Assembly (NCBI GenBank): GCA_937889225.1
Contig: CALAST010000004.1
Span: 27,239 to 91,238, forward strand
Source of the DNA: an uncultured Lachnobacterium sp.
GTDB taxonomy: Bacteria > Bacillota > Clostridia > Lachnospirales > Lachnospiraceae
DNA: 64,000 nt
Direction of reading: 5' to 3'
Every line of letters starts with the position of its first letter. Position 1 is the first letter of the stretch. This document shows, one piece after another, positions 16,150-25,399 of the stretch. The notes under the pieces are model-generated. The model was not told the origin of the DNA. It was given only the letters and a program-made list of their open reading frames with translations, and did not search any database. A program made the position numbers and the translations under genes.

Positions 16150-18006
16150 TTGGAATTCAATCATTCTCAAAAACAAGCAATTCGCCATGTAGATGGTCCG
16201 ATGCTTGTACTCGCAGGACCGGGAAGTGGAAAAACAGCTGTTATCACCGAACGAACCTATCAATTAATCAACGAATCTCATATCAATCCATCCAATATTT
16301 TAGTCATTACATTTACAAAAGCTGCTGCGAATGAAATGAAGCAGCGATTTGAGTATAGAATGAGAGGTGGTAAAGTAACATTTGGGACATTTCATGCCAT
16401 ATTTTTTATGGTTTTAAAGTTAGCTTACGGATATAGTGCGGCAAATATCGTTACAGAGGAGCAAAAATATCGAGCTATGCGGGAAATCATTTCACATTTC
16501 AATTTGGAATATCGGGATGAAAATGAGTTATTAAGTGGATTATTTAGTGAAATCAGCATGATAAAAAATTCACGTATTTCGCTGGAGCATTTTTATTCTG
16601 CCCAATGTGGAAGTGACATTTTCCGCAAGATTTACACAGAATATGATGCATTTTTAAAACGCAGTCGTCTCATTGATTTTGATGACATGTTAACAATGAC
16701 ATATGAGTTATTTCAGCAAAGACCAGATATTTTAAGTGCATGGCAAAAAAAGTACAAGTATATTTTAGTAGATGAATTTCAGGATATCAACCAGATACAA
16801 TACGATATTATACGTATGCTTGCATTGCCGGAAAACAATCTGTTTATGGTAGGCGATGATGACCAATCCATTTATCGTTTTCGTGGCTCAAAGCCGGAAA
16901 TTATGATGCACATACCACAAGACTATCCGAATTTAAAGCAAATAGAGTTAGATATCAATTACCGCTGTGAAAAATCAATTGCAGAAGAATCCTTACGCTT
17001 GATTGAAAATAATAAAGAGCGTTTTTTTAAAAAAGTGACTCCATTTAAAAAAGCCGAAAATTGTGTATTTTATTATACATTTGAAAATCAGAGAGAAGAA
17101 ATTGTTTATATTATAAGGGAAATCGACAAACATATAAAAGAGGGAGGAACGTTGTCTGATGTGGCAATTTTATTTCGTACGAATATTCAGCCACGATTTC
17201 TAATGGAGCAATTTATGGCATATAATGTTGATTTTAAGACAAGAGACCAGATTCCAAACCTATATGACCATTGGATTGCAAGAGATTTGTTTACCTATAT
17301 CCGCATTGCACAAGGAAGTCGCACAAGAGCTGATTTTCTTCAGATTATGAATAAGCCCAAACGTTACATTGGAAGGGATTCTCTTTGCGAGTCTTTCGTT
17401 GCCTTTGATGAATGGGAAAAAATGTATGACGAACAGCCATGGATAGCAGAGCGAATTGAACGATTGCATTATGATATTAAAATGCTGGAACACATGAGCC
17501 CGTATGCCGCAATTAATTATATCAGAAAGGGCATTGGCTATGATGATTACATAGAGGAATATGCGAATTATCGCAATATTAATAAAGAAGATTTGTATGA
17601 TATTTTAGATGAATTACAGGCAAGTGCAAAAGGCTTTCAAAACTATAAAGCGTGGGAGCTTCATATACAGGAATGTTCCGAAGAACTAAAAGAAAAAGCA
17701 AAACGCAAAACAGAAAATCCAAATGCTGTAACACTTGCAACATTGCATAGTGCCAAAGGGCTTGAATTTAAACAGGTCTTTATTATTGATGCAAACGAAG
17801 GTTTGATGCCCTATAAAAAGGCAGTTTTAGAAAAAGATATCGAAGAAGAACGTCGCTTGTTTTATGTGGGGATGACAAGAGCTATTTCAAAACTTACAAT
17901 ATGTAGTGTCAAGGAGATTCATAATAAACAAGCAGAGCTATCTCGCTTTATCAAGGAAGCACAAGGAATTGAAGAAGAAAATACGAATAAGAAAGAACGC
18001 AAGTAA
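16150..18006 (+). CDS. UvrD/PcrA-like superfamily I DNA helicase (618 aa)
   Basis: It starts at TTG 16150 with AGGAG 8 bases upstream. SF1A motifs are in order: Q motif (NHSQKQAIRH), Walker A AGPGSGKTAVI, TFTKAAANEM, Walker B VDEFQDIN, GDDDQSIYRFRG, LDINYRCEKSI, TLHSAKGLEFKQVF, and EEERRLFYVGMTRA. At 618 residues it is shorter than PcrA/UvrD (~720-740), lacking the extended C-terminal tail that in PcrA contacts RNA polymerase. An ATP-dependent 3'-5' helicase in DNA repair or plasmid/replication-fork processing is expected. A dispersed palindromic repeat precedes it. Confidence 0.9.
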   Translation: MEFNHSQKQAIRHVDGPMLVLAGPGSGKTAVITERTYQLINESHINPSNILVITFTKAAANEMKQRFEYRMRGGKVTFGTFHAIFFMVLKLAYGYSAANIVTEEQKYRAMREIISHFNLEYRDENELLSGLFSEISMIKNSRISLEHFYSAQCGSDIFRKIYTEYDAFLKRSRLIDFDDMLTMTYELFQQRPDILSAWQKKYKYILVDEFQDINQIQYDIIRMLALPENNLFMVGDDDQSIYRFRGSKPEIMMHIPQDYPNLKQIELDINYRCEKSIAEESLRLIENNKERFFKKVTPFKKAENCVFYYTFENQREEIVYIIREIDKHIKEGGTLSDVAILFRTNIQPRFLMEQFMAYNVDFKTRDQIPNLYDHWIARDLFTYIRIAQGSRTRADFLQIMNKPKRYIGRDSLCESFVAFDEWEKMYDEQPWIAERIERLHYDIKMLEHMSPYAAINYIRKGIGYDDYIEEYANYRNINKEDLYDILDELQASAKGFQNYKAWELHIQECSEELKEKAKRKTENPNAVTLATLHSAKGLEFKQVFIIDANEGLMPYKKAVLEKDIEEERRLFYVGMTRAISKLTICSVKEIHNKQAELSRFIKEAQGIEEENTNKKERK

Positions 18007-18060
18007 ACTTTTATTATTTCCTCACGAACGTTTATGCTGAGAAATAGAAAGGAATACAAA

Positions 18061-18279
18061 ATGAAAAAAGTAAAACAAATATTAGCAATTCTTGGAATTA
18101 TTGTATTATTAGGATTATATGGAATGACTATTTTTTGTGCCATTTTCGATAATACTGATACAATGGTTTATTTAAAAGCATCCATTGTAGCAACTGTAAT
18201 GGTGCCTTCTCTTTTATGGATTTATATTTTTATCTATAAATTATTAAATAAAGATAGAGATGATAAAACAAAAATGTAA
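18061..18279 (+). CDS. Small two-segment membrane protein (72 aa)
   Basis: The ATG at 18061 follows AAAGGAA. Two hydrophobic segments (ILAILGIIVLLGLYGMTIFC and ASIVATVMVPSLLWIYIFIY) make up most of the protein, with a basic C-terminal tail (LLNKDRDDKTKM). It resembles the small uncharacterised membrane proteins of Lachnospiraceae; no function is assigned. It lies between the helicase and the SEC-C gene. Confidence 0.7.
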   Translation: MKKVKQILAILGIIVLLGLYGMTIFCAIFDNTDTMVYLKASIVATVMVPSLLWIYIFIYKLLNKDRDDKTKM

Positions 18280-18317
18280 AATCCATGAAAAAATAAATGT
18301 CAAAAATTAAGAAGTAC

Positions 18318-18346
18318 TTGGAAAAGAGCATATTTTTTGGTATACT
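18318..18346 (+). promoter_or_regulatory. Sigma-A-type promoter of the SEC-C protein gene
   Basis: TTGGAA, a 17-bp spacer, then TATACT; the start codon is 37 bases downstream. Confidence 0.65.
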
Positions 18347-18382
18347 ATCTCCATAAAAAAATAAACAAAGGTGGAAAGAAAA

Positions 18383-18883
18383 ATGGCATTATTAGAACAA
18401 TGGCGCGAAGTAGCGTATAACGAAAAAGCAGGTCAGGCAGAAATTCAGAAATTCTGGCAGAGATATTTTCTCTTAGAAAAGGGTGTGTATGAAAAATTAT
18501 TGACAAACCCGGACGAAGTAGTAGAAGGTACTGTAAAAGAACTGGCTACAAAATATAATCTTAGCATTATGGAAATGACCGGTTTCTTAGATGGAATCAA
18601 CGATAGCCTTGTAACTCCAAACCCAATCGAAACAATGGAAGAAGATACAAAAGTAAGTCTTGGTTTTGATAAAGTAAAATTATATAAGAACATGGTAGAA
18701 GCAAAAGCAGAATGGCTTTATGAACTTCCAATGTGGGATGATATTTTTGATAAAGAAACACAGAGAGCACTTTATTTAGAACAGAAAAAATCCGGTACAG
18801 TTGTAGTAGGCAAAAAAATCGGTCGAAATGAACCATGTCCATGCGGCAGCGGACGTAAATATAAACAATGCTGCGGTAAATAA
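18383..18883 (+). CDS. SEC-C zinc-motif protein (166 aa)
   Basis: The ATG at 18383 follows AAAGGTGGAAAG. The N-terminal ~140 residues are helical with no known signature. The C-terminus [21 protein letters not shown] is a complete SEC-C zinc-binding motif (CxCx8CC), the same module as at the end of SecA. Free-standing SEC-C proteins are common in Firmicutes and their role is mostly unknown; binding to ribosomes or to SecB-like partners has been proposed for relatives. It has its own promoter. Confidence 0.85.
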   Translation: MALLEQWREVAYNEKAGQAEIQKFWQRYFLLEKGVYEKLLTNPDEVVEGTVKELATKYNLSIMEMTGFLDGINDSLVTPNPIETMEEDTKVSLGFDKVKLYKNMVEAKAEWLYELPMWDDIFDKETQRALYLEQKKSGTVVVGKKIGRNEPCPCGSGRKYKQCCGK

Positions 18884-18922
18884 GAAGAAACTTTGGGGAA
18901 TAAAGGGAAAGGGAGATGGTAT

Positions 18923-20659
18923 ATGAAAAAAGAAGTTGAAATGAAGAAGTTGACCAAACTGCTGAAGCAATGGCCGGTACGGAAAAAATTATTGATTTCA
19001 CATGGCAGTATTATTGTATTGACTTTTGCAACAATTGTAGCACTTTTGGCAGCAATCTTTGTTATGGAATCTAAAGTTTCTGAATTATTTGAACGTCCTA
19101 CCAAGAACGCTTTTTATGTAGGTGACCTTCGTTATGCAGCACTTAATATTGAAAAGAATGTAAATCATTTGCTTGCATCAGGACCGGAAAAGTTAGAACA
19201 AAACTATGACGAATTTAAAACGGAACTTACAGAAAGCTATGCAATGGTAGATACAGCAGCTGAATTTTTACATAGTGGTCTTTTGACAGAAAAAGAAAGA
19301 CAAGTATTAGCAGACTTGGAAGACTGTGTGGAAGAAACTAAAAATTTGCAAAAAGAGATGTATGAATACATAGGAGCAGGAGATTATGCTGCAGCTCTTA
19401 CCTATCATGAAGATATTTTTTCCGTAAAATTGGATGAAATGCTAGAACTTGCCAATGAACTTGATGTTATTGTTATCAATGCAGGTGAAAATTATACAAT
19501 AGAAGCAAAAACAACAGCATTTGTAATTTTAGGTATTGGTGTAATTGCACTTATTTGTATTACTGCTTATGCGATGATTATAGCGGCTGCCGTAACAAAA
19601 GAAATTACAGAACCTGTAAAACAGATTACAGAAGTAGCAGAACTTATGTATCAGGGTGACCTTACTGCCTCTGATAAGATTACATTCGAGTCTCGAGACG
19701 AACTTGGTGAACTTGCAGAAACCATGAAAGGTACAATTGATACATTAGCAGCTTATGTAAATGAAATTTCTGATACATTGGCAGAAATTTCTACGGGTGA
19801 TTTGACAAAATCATTTAATGACATTACAGACTTTAGAGGTAACTTTGGTTCTATTAAGGATTCCTTCTCCCTTATTTTAAGAAGCTTCAATTCAACTCTT
19901 ACTCAGATTGAAAATGAATCAAGCCAAGTGGATTCCGGTTCCGATGAAATTGCACATGCAGCAAATGATCTTGCAGAAGGTACAAGTGAACAGGCAAGTG
20001 CGGTAGAAGAACTGACAGCAACTGTAAACACCGTTACTGCTATGGCAGAAAATAGTGCAAAAGAAACTGCAGAAGCATATGAAAATGTATTACGCAGTGT
20101 AAAAGAAGCGGAAATAGAAAGCCGTCAGATGCAGCTTTTGCAGGATGAAATGGCACATATCAAAGAAATTTCCGATGAAATCGTTAAGATTGTTACTGCA
20201 ATTGAAGATATTGCTTCACAGACCAGCCTTCTTTCTTTAAATGCTTCTATTGAAGCTGCAAGAGCAGGAGAAGCAGGACGTGGATTTGCAGTAGTAGCAG
20301 ACCAGATTGGTAAGTTGGCAACTGATAGTGCACAGGCAGCAATTGATACCAAGACACTTATTGGAAAAACAATTGATGAAATTGACAAAGGAAATGAAGT
20401 TACCACTTCTACTGCTGTAGCTTTCCGAAAGATTATCGGTGAAATGCAGAAATTTGCGGATTTGGCGAAAAATATCAATGAAACTGCAAAGAATCAGGCT
20501 CACGCATTAGGTCAGATTGAAACAGGAATTGAGCAGATTTCTGCTGTAACAGAAGAAAATGCAGCAGCTTCTGAACAATGTTCTGCAATTAGCGAACAGC
20601 TTGCGGCAAAAGCAGTAGAATTAGACAAGCTCGTTAAGAACTTTAAACTGTATTCCTAA
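18923..20659 (+). CDS. Methyl-accepting chemotaxis protein (578 aa)
   Basis: The start is ATG 18923 after GGGAGATGG. TM1 is at ~residues 25-47, followed by an extracellular helical 4HB_MCP-type sensor (~48-190), TM2 ~197-220, HAMP (EPVKQITEVAELMYQGDLT), and a second HAMP-like stretch (LAEISTGDLTKSF). The signalling domain has the highly conserved tip IEDIASQTSLLSLNASIEAARAGEAGRGFAVVADQIGKLA. It senses an unknown ligand outside the cell and signals through CheA/CheW. No other chemotaxis genes are nearby. Confidence 0.92.
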   Translation: MKKEVEMKKLTKLLKQWPVRKKLLISHGSIIVLTFATIVALLAAIFVMESKVSELFERPTKNAFYVGDLRYAALNIEKNVNHLLASGPEKLEQNYDEFKTELTESYAMVDTAAEFLHSGLLTEKERQVLADLEDCVEETKNLQKEMYEYIGAGDYAAALTYHEDIFSVKLDEMLELANELDVIVINAGENYTIEAKTTAFVILGIGVIALICITAYAMIIAAAVTKEITEPVKQITEVAELMYQGDLTASDKITFESRDELGELAETMKGTIDTLAAYVNEISDTLAEISTGDLTKSFNDITDFRGNFGSIKDSFSLILRSFNSTLTQIENESSQVDSGSDEIAHAANDLAEGTSEQASAVEELTATVNTVTAMAENSAKETAEAYENVLRSVKEAEIESRQMQLLQDEMAHIKEISDEIVKIVTAIEDIASQTSLLSLNASIEAARAGEAGRGFAVVADQIGKLATDSAQAAIDTKTLIGKTIDEIDKGNEVTTSTAVAFRKIIGEMQKFADLAKNINETAKNQAHALGQIETGIEQISAVTEENAAASEQCSAISEQLAAKAVELDKLVKNFKLYS

Positions 20660-20729
20660 GAAAAAGTAAGAAAAAATACTTTACAAAATACAAAAACAGC
20701 GATAAAATAATTAGAAATTAAAAAAACAA

Positions 20730-21128
20730 CACGTTGAAGAGACGAGTAGGTTGTGAAATGCACCAGAGAGAGATGCCTTGTGGTGTGAGCATCTTTGTAG
20801 GAAGCAACCGAAGACCAGCTCTGAGTGACCCTAATCCGGTCCGGTGACTCCGTTATCGTCAATGAAGGTTTCTGAAAGAATGTTTTTCTTTATGCATTTT
20901 AACCGAATCAAGAAAGTCCCCCACTTCAAATGCGTGAAGCATTAAGTGGTGGGTAAGGGGAAAAAGAATATTTGCATTGTGGAAATATTCATATTATATA
21001 TGATAAAACTTATGTGTATATTTTAAGGCTCGAAAAATAGTTTTTTGGAAATAAATTTGGGTGGAACCACGACTATGTATAATCGTCCCGAATGCTATGA
21101 CAGATGTTGTAGTATTCGGGACTTTTTA
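20730..21128 (+). promoter_or_regulatory. T-box riboswitch leader of thrS
   Basis: Stem I begins with GAAGAGACGAGTAGG (AGTA motif) near 20734, includes AGAGAGA (20766), and has a likely specifier triplet ACT (Thr) at 20847-20849 directly before CCGTTATC. The T-box bulge sequence TGGAACCACG is at 21062-21071. The antiterminator partner GGGT...CGTCCC leads into a terminator hairpin CCCGAATGCTA...TAGTATTCGGG with TTTTTAT. Uncharged tRNA-Thr should stabilise the antiterminator and switch on thrS. A copy of another repeat block (20901-20960) lies between stem I and the antiterminator domain. Confidence 0.92.
20901..20960 (+). repeat. CCCCC...GGGG hairpin repeat inside the T-box leader
   Basis: AACCGAATCAAGAAAGTCCCCC, then a stem CACTT...AAGTGGTGGG, then AAGGGG. 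It is nearly identical to 52018-52079. It resembles the subterminal hairpins of IS200/IS605-type elements or their non-autonomous derivatives; that relationship is a guess. Confidence 0.65.
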
Positions 21129-21137
21129 TATGTATAA

Positions 21138-21176
21138 ATGAAAGTAGCAAAACGGATTGCGAATATCCGATTGACT
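21138..21176 (+). repeat. Intergenic palindromic repeat, immediately upstream of thrS
   Basis: AAGTAGCAAAACGGATTGCG type sequence with hairpin CGGATTGCGAATATCCG (21153-21169), then TTGACT. It lies between the T-box terminator and the thrS ribosome binding site, so it is in the thrS mRNA. Confidence 0.7.
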
Positions 21177-21201
21177 CATTATAAGAAAGGAAGATATAAA
21201 T

Positions 21202-23169
21202 ATGAAAATCACATTAAAAGATGGATCTGTAAAAGAGTACAGCGAAGCAAAAAGTGTATATGATATCGCACTTGATATCAGCGAAGGTCTTGCACGTAAT
21301 GCATGTGCAGGCGAATTAAATGGAGAAATCGTAGACTTAAGAACCGTAATAAACGAAGACTGCGAATTAAATATCGTAACCGCAAATGATAAAGCAGGAT
21401 TGCAGGTAATCCGTCATACAGCCTCTCACATTATGGCAGAAGCTGTAAAACGCCTTTTCCCGGAAGCAAAAGTCGCAATCGGACCGGCAATCGAAGATGG
21501 TTTCTATTATGATTTTGATACAAATTCATTCTCAAAAGAAGATTTAGACAAAATTGAAGACGAAATGAAAAAAATCATTAAAGAAGGAAAGCCAATTACA
21601 AGATTTACACTTCCAAGAGAAGAAGCCATTGCTCTTATGAAAGAAAAGGATGAACCATATAAGGTAGAACTCATTGAAGACCTTCCGGAAGATGCAGAAA
21701 TTTCTTTCTATGACCAGGGCGGATTTGTAGACCTTTGTGCAGGACCACACCTTATGAATACAAAAGGTGTAAAAGCATACAAGATTTTATCTTCTTCCAT
21801 GGCTTATTGGAGAGGAGATTCTGAAAAAGCAAGACTTCAGAGAATCTATGCAACAGCATTCAACAAAAAAGATGATTTAAAAGCACATATTGCAAAATTA
21901 GAAGATGCAAAAATGCGTGACCATAACAAACTTGGTCGTGAAATGGGACTTTTTACAACAGTAGATGTGGTAGGTCAGGGTCTTCCATTGTTCACACCAA
22001 AAGGAACAAAAATGATTATGAAACTTCAAAGATGGATTGAAGATTTAGAAGAACAGGAATGGGGCTATGTGCGTACCAGAACACCGCTTATGGCAAAATC
22101 CGACCTCTATAAGATTTCCGGTCATTGGGACCATTACAAAGAAGGTATGTTCGTTATGGGGGATGAAGAAGTAGATAAAGAAGTATTTGCCCTTCGTCCA
22201 ATGACTTGTCCATTCCAGTATTATGTATATAAAAATGAACAGCATTCTTATCGTGATTTGCCATACAGAATGGGTGAAACATCTACATTGTTTAGAGCAG
22301 AAGATTCCGGTGAAATGCATGGCTTAACTCGTGTTCGTCAGTTCACAATTTCCGAAGGACACAACGTAATCCGTCCTGACCAGGCAGAAGAAGAATTAAA
22401 AGCATGTTTCGATTTGGCATATTTTGTACTTTCTACATTGGGATTACAAGATGATGTAACATTCCGTCTTTCTAAATGGGATCCAAACAATAAGAAAAAA
22501 TATTTAGGCGATGATGCATATTGGAATTCTACACAAGATGCCCTTCGTCAGGTATTGATTGAAAAAGGTGTAACATTCACAGAAGAAGAAGGCGAAGCAG
22601 CATTCTATGGACCAAAGATTGATATTCAGGCAAAGAATGTATATGGCAAAGAAGATACCATGATTACGATTCAGTTAGACTGTGCAATCGCAGAAAACTT
22701 CGATATGTACTATGTTGACCAAAACGGTGAAAAAGTTCGTCCGTATATTATTCACAGAACATCTCTTGGATGTTACGAAAGAACGCTTGCATGGTTAATT
22801 GAAAAATATGCAGGCAAATTCCCAACATGGCTTTGTCCGGAACAGGTACGTGTACTTCCGATTTCTGAAAAATACACAGATTATGCAAATAAAGTAGCCA
22901 AAGAATTAAAAGCAAATGGTGTAGATGTAACAGTCGACCCACGTGCAGAAAAAATCGGTTACAAGATTCGTGAAGCAAGACTTGACAAACTTCCATATAT
23001 GCTTGTTGTTGGTGCACAAGAAGAAGCAGATGGAAATGTTTCCGTAAGAAGCCGTTTTGCAGGCGATGAAGGTGTAAAACCTTTAGCGGATTTCGTAGAA
23101 CAGATTTGCAAAGAAATTCGCACAAAAGAAATTCGTAAAATCGAAGTAACAGAAGAAAACGCAAAATAA
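21202..23169 (+). CDS. thrS: Threonyl-tRNA synthetase
   Basis: A 655-aa class II synthetase. The N-terminal TGS domain (MKITLKDGSVKEYSEAKSVYDIA) is followed by the editing/second domain (HTASHIMAEAVKRLFP ... YDQGGFVDLCAGPHL), the catalytic core with MTCPFQYYVYKNEQHSYRDLPYRMGE and IHRTSLGCYERTLAWLIEKYAG, and the C-terminal anticodon-binding domain (VRVLPISEKYTDYA). It attaches threonine to tRNA-Thr. AAAGGAAG precedes the ATG. Expression is controlled by the T-box leader just upstream. Confidence 0.97.
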   Translation: MKITLKDGSVKEYSEAKSVYDIALDISEGLARNACAGELNGEIVDLRTVINEDCELNIVTANDKAGLQVIRHTASHIMAEAVKRLFPEAKVAIGPAIEDGFYYDFDTNSFSKEDLDKIEDEMKKIIKEGKPITRFTLPREEAIALMKEKDEPYKVELIEDLPEDAEISFYDQGGFVDLCAGPHLMNTKGVKAYKILSSSMAYWRGDSEKARLQRIYATAFNKKDDLKAHIAKLEDAKMRDHNKLGREMGLFTTVDVVGQGLPLFTPKGTKMIMKLQRWIEDLEEQEWGYVRTRTPLMAKSDLYKISGHWDHYKEGMFVMGDEEVDKEVFALRPMTCPFQYYVYKNEQHSYRDLPYRMGETSTLFRAEDSGEMHGLTRVRQFTISEGHNVIRPDQAEEELKACFDLAYFVLSTLGLQDDVTFRLSKWDPNNKKKYLGDDAYWNSTQDALRQVLIEKGVTFTEEEGEAAFYGPKIDIQAKNVYGKEDTMITIQLDCAIAENFDMYYVDQNGEKVRPYIIHRTSLGCYERTLAWLIEKYAGKFPTWLCPEQVRVLPISEKYTDYANKVAKELKANGVDVTVDPRAEKIGYKIREARLDKLPYMLVVGAQEEADGNVSVRSRFAGDEGVKPLADFVEQICKEIRTKEIRKIEVTEENAK

Positions 23170-23176
23170 GTTTTAA

Positions 23177-23222
23177 AATACCGTAAAGTGGGTGTATAAG
23201 CTCATTTTACGGTATTTTTTTA
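23177..23222 (+). terminator. thrS terminator
   Basis: AATACCGTAAA(GTG) pairs with (CTCA)TTTTACGGTATT followed by a T run. Confidence 0.85.
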
Positions 23223-23339
23223 TGCAAGCAGAACAAAAATACGCCAAAATTTTACAGCATAGAAAATTTTCAGAAGAAACATACTATGATTATAAAAAAT
23301 ATTACTATTTTGAAGCTAAAATAGTTAAGATATCTTTTT

Positions 23340-23408
23340 AACCGAAACCACACAGAGGTTATTCGGTTATGAGAAAGTAGCGAAACGGATTGCGAATATC
23401 CGCTTGAT
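23340..23408 (+). repeat. Intergenic palindromic repeat, upstream of the DUF1540 gene
   Basis: AACCGAA...TTCGGTT outer arms, then ATGAGAAAGTAGCGAA and hairpin ACGGATTGCGAATATCCGC (23385-23403). It points towards the DUF1540 gene 60 bp downstream. Confidence 0.75.
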
Positions 23409-23467
23409 ATAAATAGCAATATTTTTTAGAAAATAGAAGTTGGATATAAAATGGAGGTTGTATTATT

Positions 23468-23785
23468 ATGACAAACTTAGACTGTAGTGTTGTAAGTTGC
23501 ACATTTAATAGCAATAACAGTTGTAAAAGAGAAAATATCACAGTTGGCGGACATGAGGCATGCAAGCCATCAGAAACTGCTTGCAGAAGCTTTTCACCAA
23601 GAGGAACCAATACTTTAGAAAGCATGGCATGCAGCGGTCCGGCAAAACCAACAAATGTGGCATGTGACGCAGTAAAATGTAAATTTAATGTAGACAAAAA
23701 CTGTCATGCAAAACACATTGGCATTGCAGGAAAACATGCAGTAACCAATGGCGAAACAGAATGTGGAAGTTTTGAGATGAAATAA
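23468..23785 (+). CDS. DUF1540-domain protein, two domains (105 aa)
   Basis: Two copies of the short Cys-rich DUF1540 domain are visible: LDCSVVSCTFNSNNSCKRENITVGG...ETACRSF and VACDAVKCKFNVDKNCHAKHIGIAG...ETECGSF. Each has four Cys in CxxxxC...C...C spacing, suited to binding a metal. The family is confined mostly to Clostridia and its role is unknown; several members are sporulation-associated. GGAGG lies just upstream of the ATG. Monocistronic by position. Confidence 0.88.
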   Translation: MTNLDCSVVSCTFNSNNSCKRENITVGGHEACKPSETACRSFSPRGTNTLESMACSGPAKPTNVACDAVKCKFNVDKNCHAKHIGIAGKHAVTNGETECGSFEMK

Positions 23786-23849
23786 GCATTAAGCAATATT
23801 TGTGGTGTTTTAGATGCTATTTTCATTGAAAAATTGAAGAAAGGAATTT

Positions 23850-23926
23850 AACCGAATCAAGCTACAATAGTAGCTATTCGGTTATGAGCAAGTAGCGAAT
23901 GCGGATTGTGAATATCCGTTTGACAC
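23850..23926 (+). repeat. Intergenic palindromic repeat, full copy upstream of lgt
   Basis: The clearest full copy: AACCGAAT...GCTACaatAGTAGC...ATTCGGTT forms hairpin 1, then ATGAGCAAGTAGCGAA, then hairpin 2 GCGGATTGTGAATATCCGT (23901-23919) and TTGACA. Confidence 0.8.
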
Positions 23927-23937
23927 TTGGAAAAGAG

Positions 23938-23980
23938 GTTTTATACCCCCCTATATATTATAAGTGTGGGGGTATAAAAC
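23938..23980. repeat. Perfect 13-bp inverted repeat
   Basis: GTTTTATACCCCC and GGGGGTATAAAAC separated by 17 bases. No T run follows on the + strand. It could be a bidirectional terminator-like structure or a binding site for a dimeric protein. Confidence 0.75.
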
Positions 23981-24215
23981 TTAAAAATCTCCTTACACTT
24001 ATAATTTCAAAAATCGTAATGTTGAAATTTATGGGAAATAATCCCAACTACATAAAAAATTTAGCCTAGCTTGAGTTTTTTTTACTTATAGCGTAAAATG
24101 AATGTTATTATATAAAATATGGCTACAAATGGTGAAAATTGAGATTATCATTAAAATCATCTGAAAAATGGAATTTAGCCATAAACAATAAATAAAAATG
24201 AAAGAAGGATAAAAA

Positions 24216-25100
24216 ATGGATTATAACATTAATTTTCCAAATTTAAACATTTATCTGGAAGAAGTGGGAAAAACGGTTACAATAGGCAATTTTACGATAG
24301 CTTATTATGGAATTACGATAGCTTTAGGTATGATTGCAGGGATTTTTTTGGCATCTATGGTAGCAAAAAAAACAGGACAAAATCCGGATACATACTATGA
24401 TGTAGCATTATATGCGATTTTCTTTGCATTGATTGGTGCGAGATTATATTATGTGGCATTTCAATGGGATTATTATAAGCAGGATTTGATGCGGATTTTC
24501 CGAATACGGGAAGGTGGTCTGGCGATTTATGGAGGCGTAATTGCAGCGGTAATTACAGTTTTTATTTATACCAAAATAAAAAAACTAAAATTTATGGTAA
24601 TCGCAGATACAGCAGTTTTGGGGCTGATTATTGGGCAAAGCATTGGCAGATGGGGAAATTTCTTTAACAGAGAGGCATTTGGAGATTATTGTGATAACCT
24701 TTTTGCAATGCAGCTTCCTGTTTCAGCAGTACGCAAGTCAGAAATTACAGATATATTGTGGGAACATGCAGTAGAAATAGAAGGCGTAACATATATTCAA
24801 GTACATCCTACTTTTTTGTATGAATCTTTATGGAATTTTGGATTATTGATGTTGCTTCTTCTTTATTTTAAACATCGTAAATTTGATGGAGAAATCTTTT
24901 TATTATATTTATTTGGGTATGGAGTAGGACGATTCTGGATTGAATCACTTAGAACAGATCAACTTTTGCTTCCGGGAGTCGAATATCCTGTTTCAATGGC
25001 ATTAGCGGCAACACTTGTGCTTATTTCTGGAATTAGCATTGTGTTATGTCGCAGAAAGGTGGTATCTCACAAAACGGGAGGTGCAGAATGCGGACTTTAG
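24216..25100 (+). CDS. lgt: Prolipoprotein diacylglyceryl transferase
   Basis: A 294-aa polytopic membrane enzyme. The family signature GRWGNFFNREAFG is present, with GARLYYVAF, GGLAIYGGVIA, VHPTFLYESLWN and GRFWIESLRTDQL. It transfers diacylglycerol from phosphatidylglycerol to the lipobox Cys of prolipoproteins. AAGGAT is upstream of the ATG. The 3' end overlaps a small ORF by 13 bases. Confidence 0.95.
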   Translation: MDYNINFPNLNIYLEEVGKTVTIGNFTIAYYGITIALGMIAGIFLASMVAKKTGQNPDTYYDVALYAIFFALIGARLYYVAFQWDYYKQDLMRIFRIREGGLAIYGGVIAAVITVFIYTKIKKLKFMVIADTAVLGLIIGQSIGRWGNFFNREAFGDYCDNLFAMQLPVSAVRKSEITDILWEHAVEIEGVTYIQVHPTFLYESLWNFGLLMLLLLYFKHRKFDGEIFLLYLFGYGVGRFWIESLRTDQLLLPGVEYPVSMALAATLVLISGISIVLCRRKVVSHKTGGAECGL

Positions 25101-25252
25101 CGGAAATTAAAAGCGAATTGGAGGAAGCTCGCAGAGATTTGAATTGGTCCGTACTTCATGAAAGTCCTGAAAAATATTATAAAAAAAATCTGCGGGTGGA
25201 TGCGTTGATAGAAGAATACTTGCGTGCTGTTCAAGTGGAGAAACCAAAATAG
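25088..25252 (+). CDS. Small charged protein overlapping lgt (54 aa)
   Basis: The ATG at 25088 (GGAGG about 10 bases upstream, at 25077) overlaps the lgt 3' end by 13 bases, so it is translationally coupled. The product MRTLAEIKSELEEARRDLN...VDALIEEYLRAVQVEKPK is two short helices with a turn. This length and the ELEEAR...VDALIEEYL pattern recall Spo0E-like aspartyl-phosphate phosphatases, but the hallmark SQELD is not present, so I do not assign it. A simple coiled-coil protein is equally possible. Confidence 0.55.
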   Translation: MRTLAEIKSELEEARRDLNWSVLHESPEKYYKKNLRVDALIEEYLRAVQVEKPK

Positions 25253-25399
25253 AAGAAGATGAAATAATAAATTTCTGGTTACTGTTCATTTTTTGCACCA
25301 GAAGTAAGGAAAACACTTGATTTTAAGGTATTTATGGAGTAATATAGATGGAAAGTGATTAAAAATGGCGTAGAGTTTACAAAAATAGGAGAATGGCAA

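Larger units (their letters stand above)
23786..24215. other. Intergenic region upstream of lgt
   Basis: 430 bp without a gene. It holds a full copy of the dispersed repeat (23850-23926), the perfect 13-bp inverted repeat at 23938-23980 and an AT-rich stretch with the lgt promoter. Nothing else is recognisable. Confidence 0.5.
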
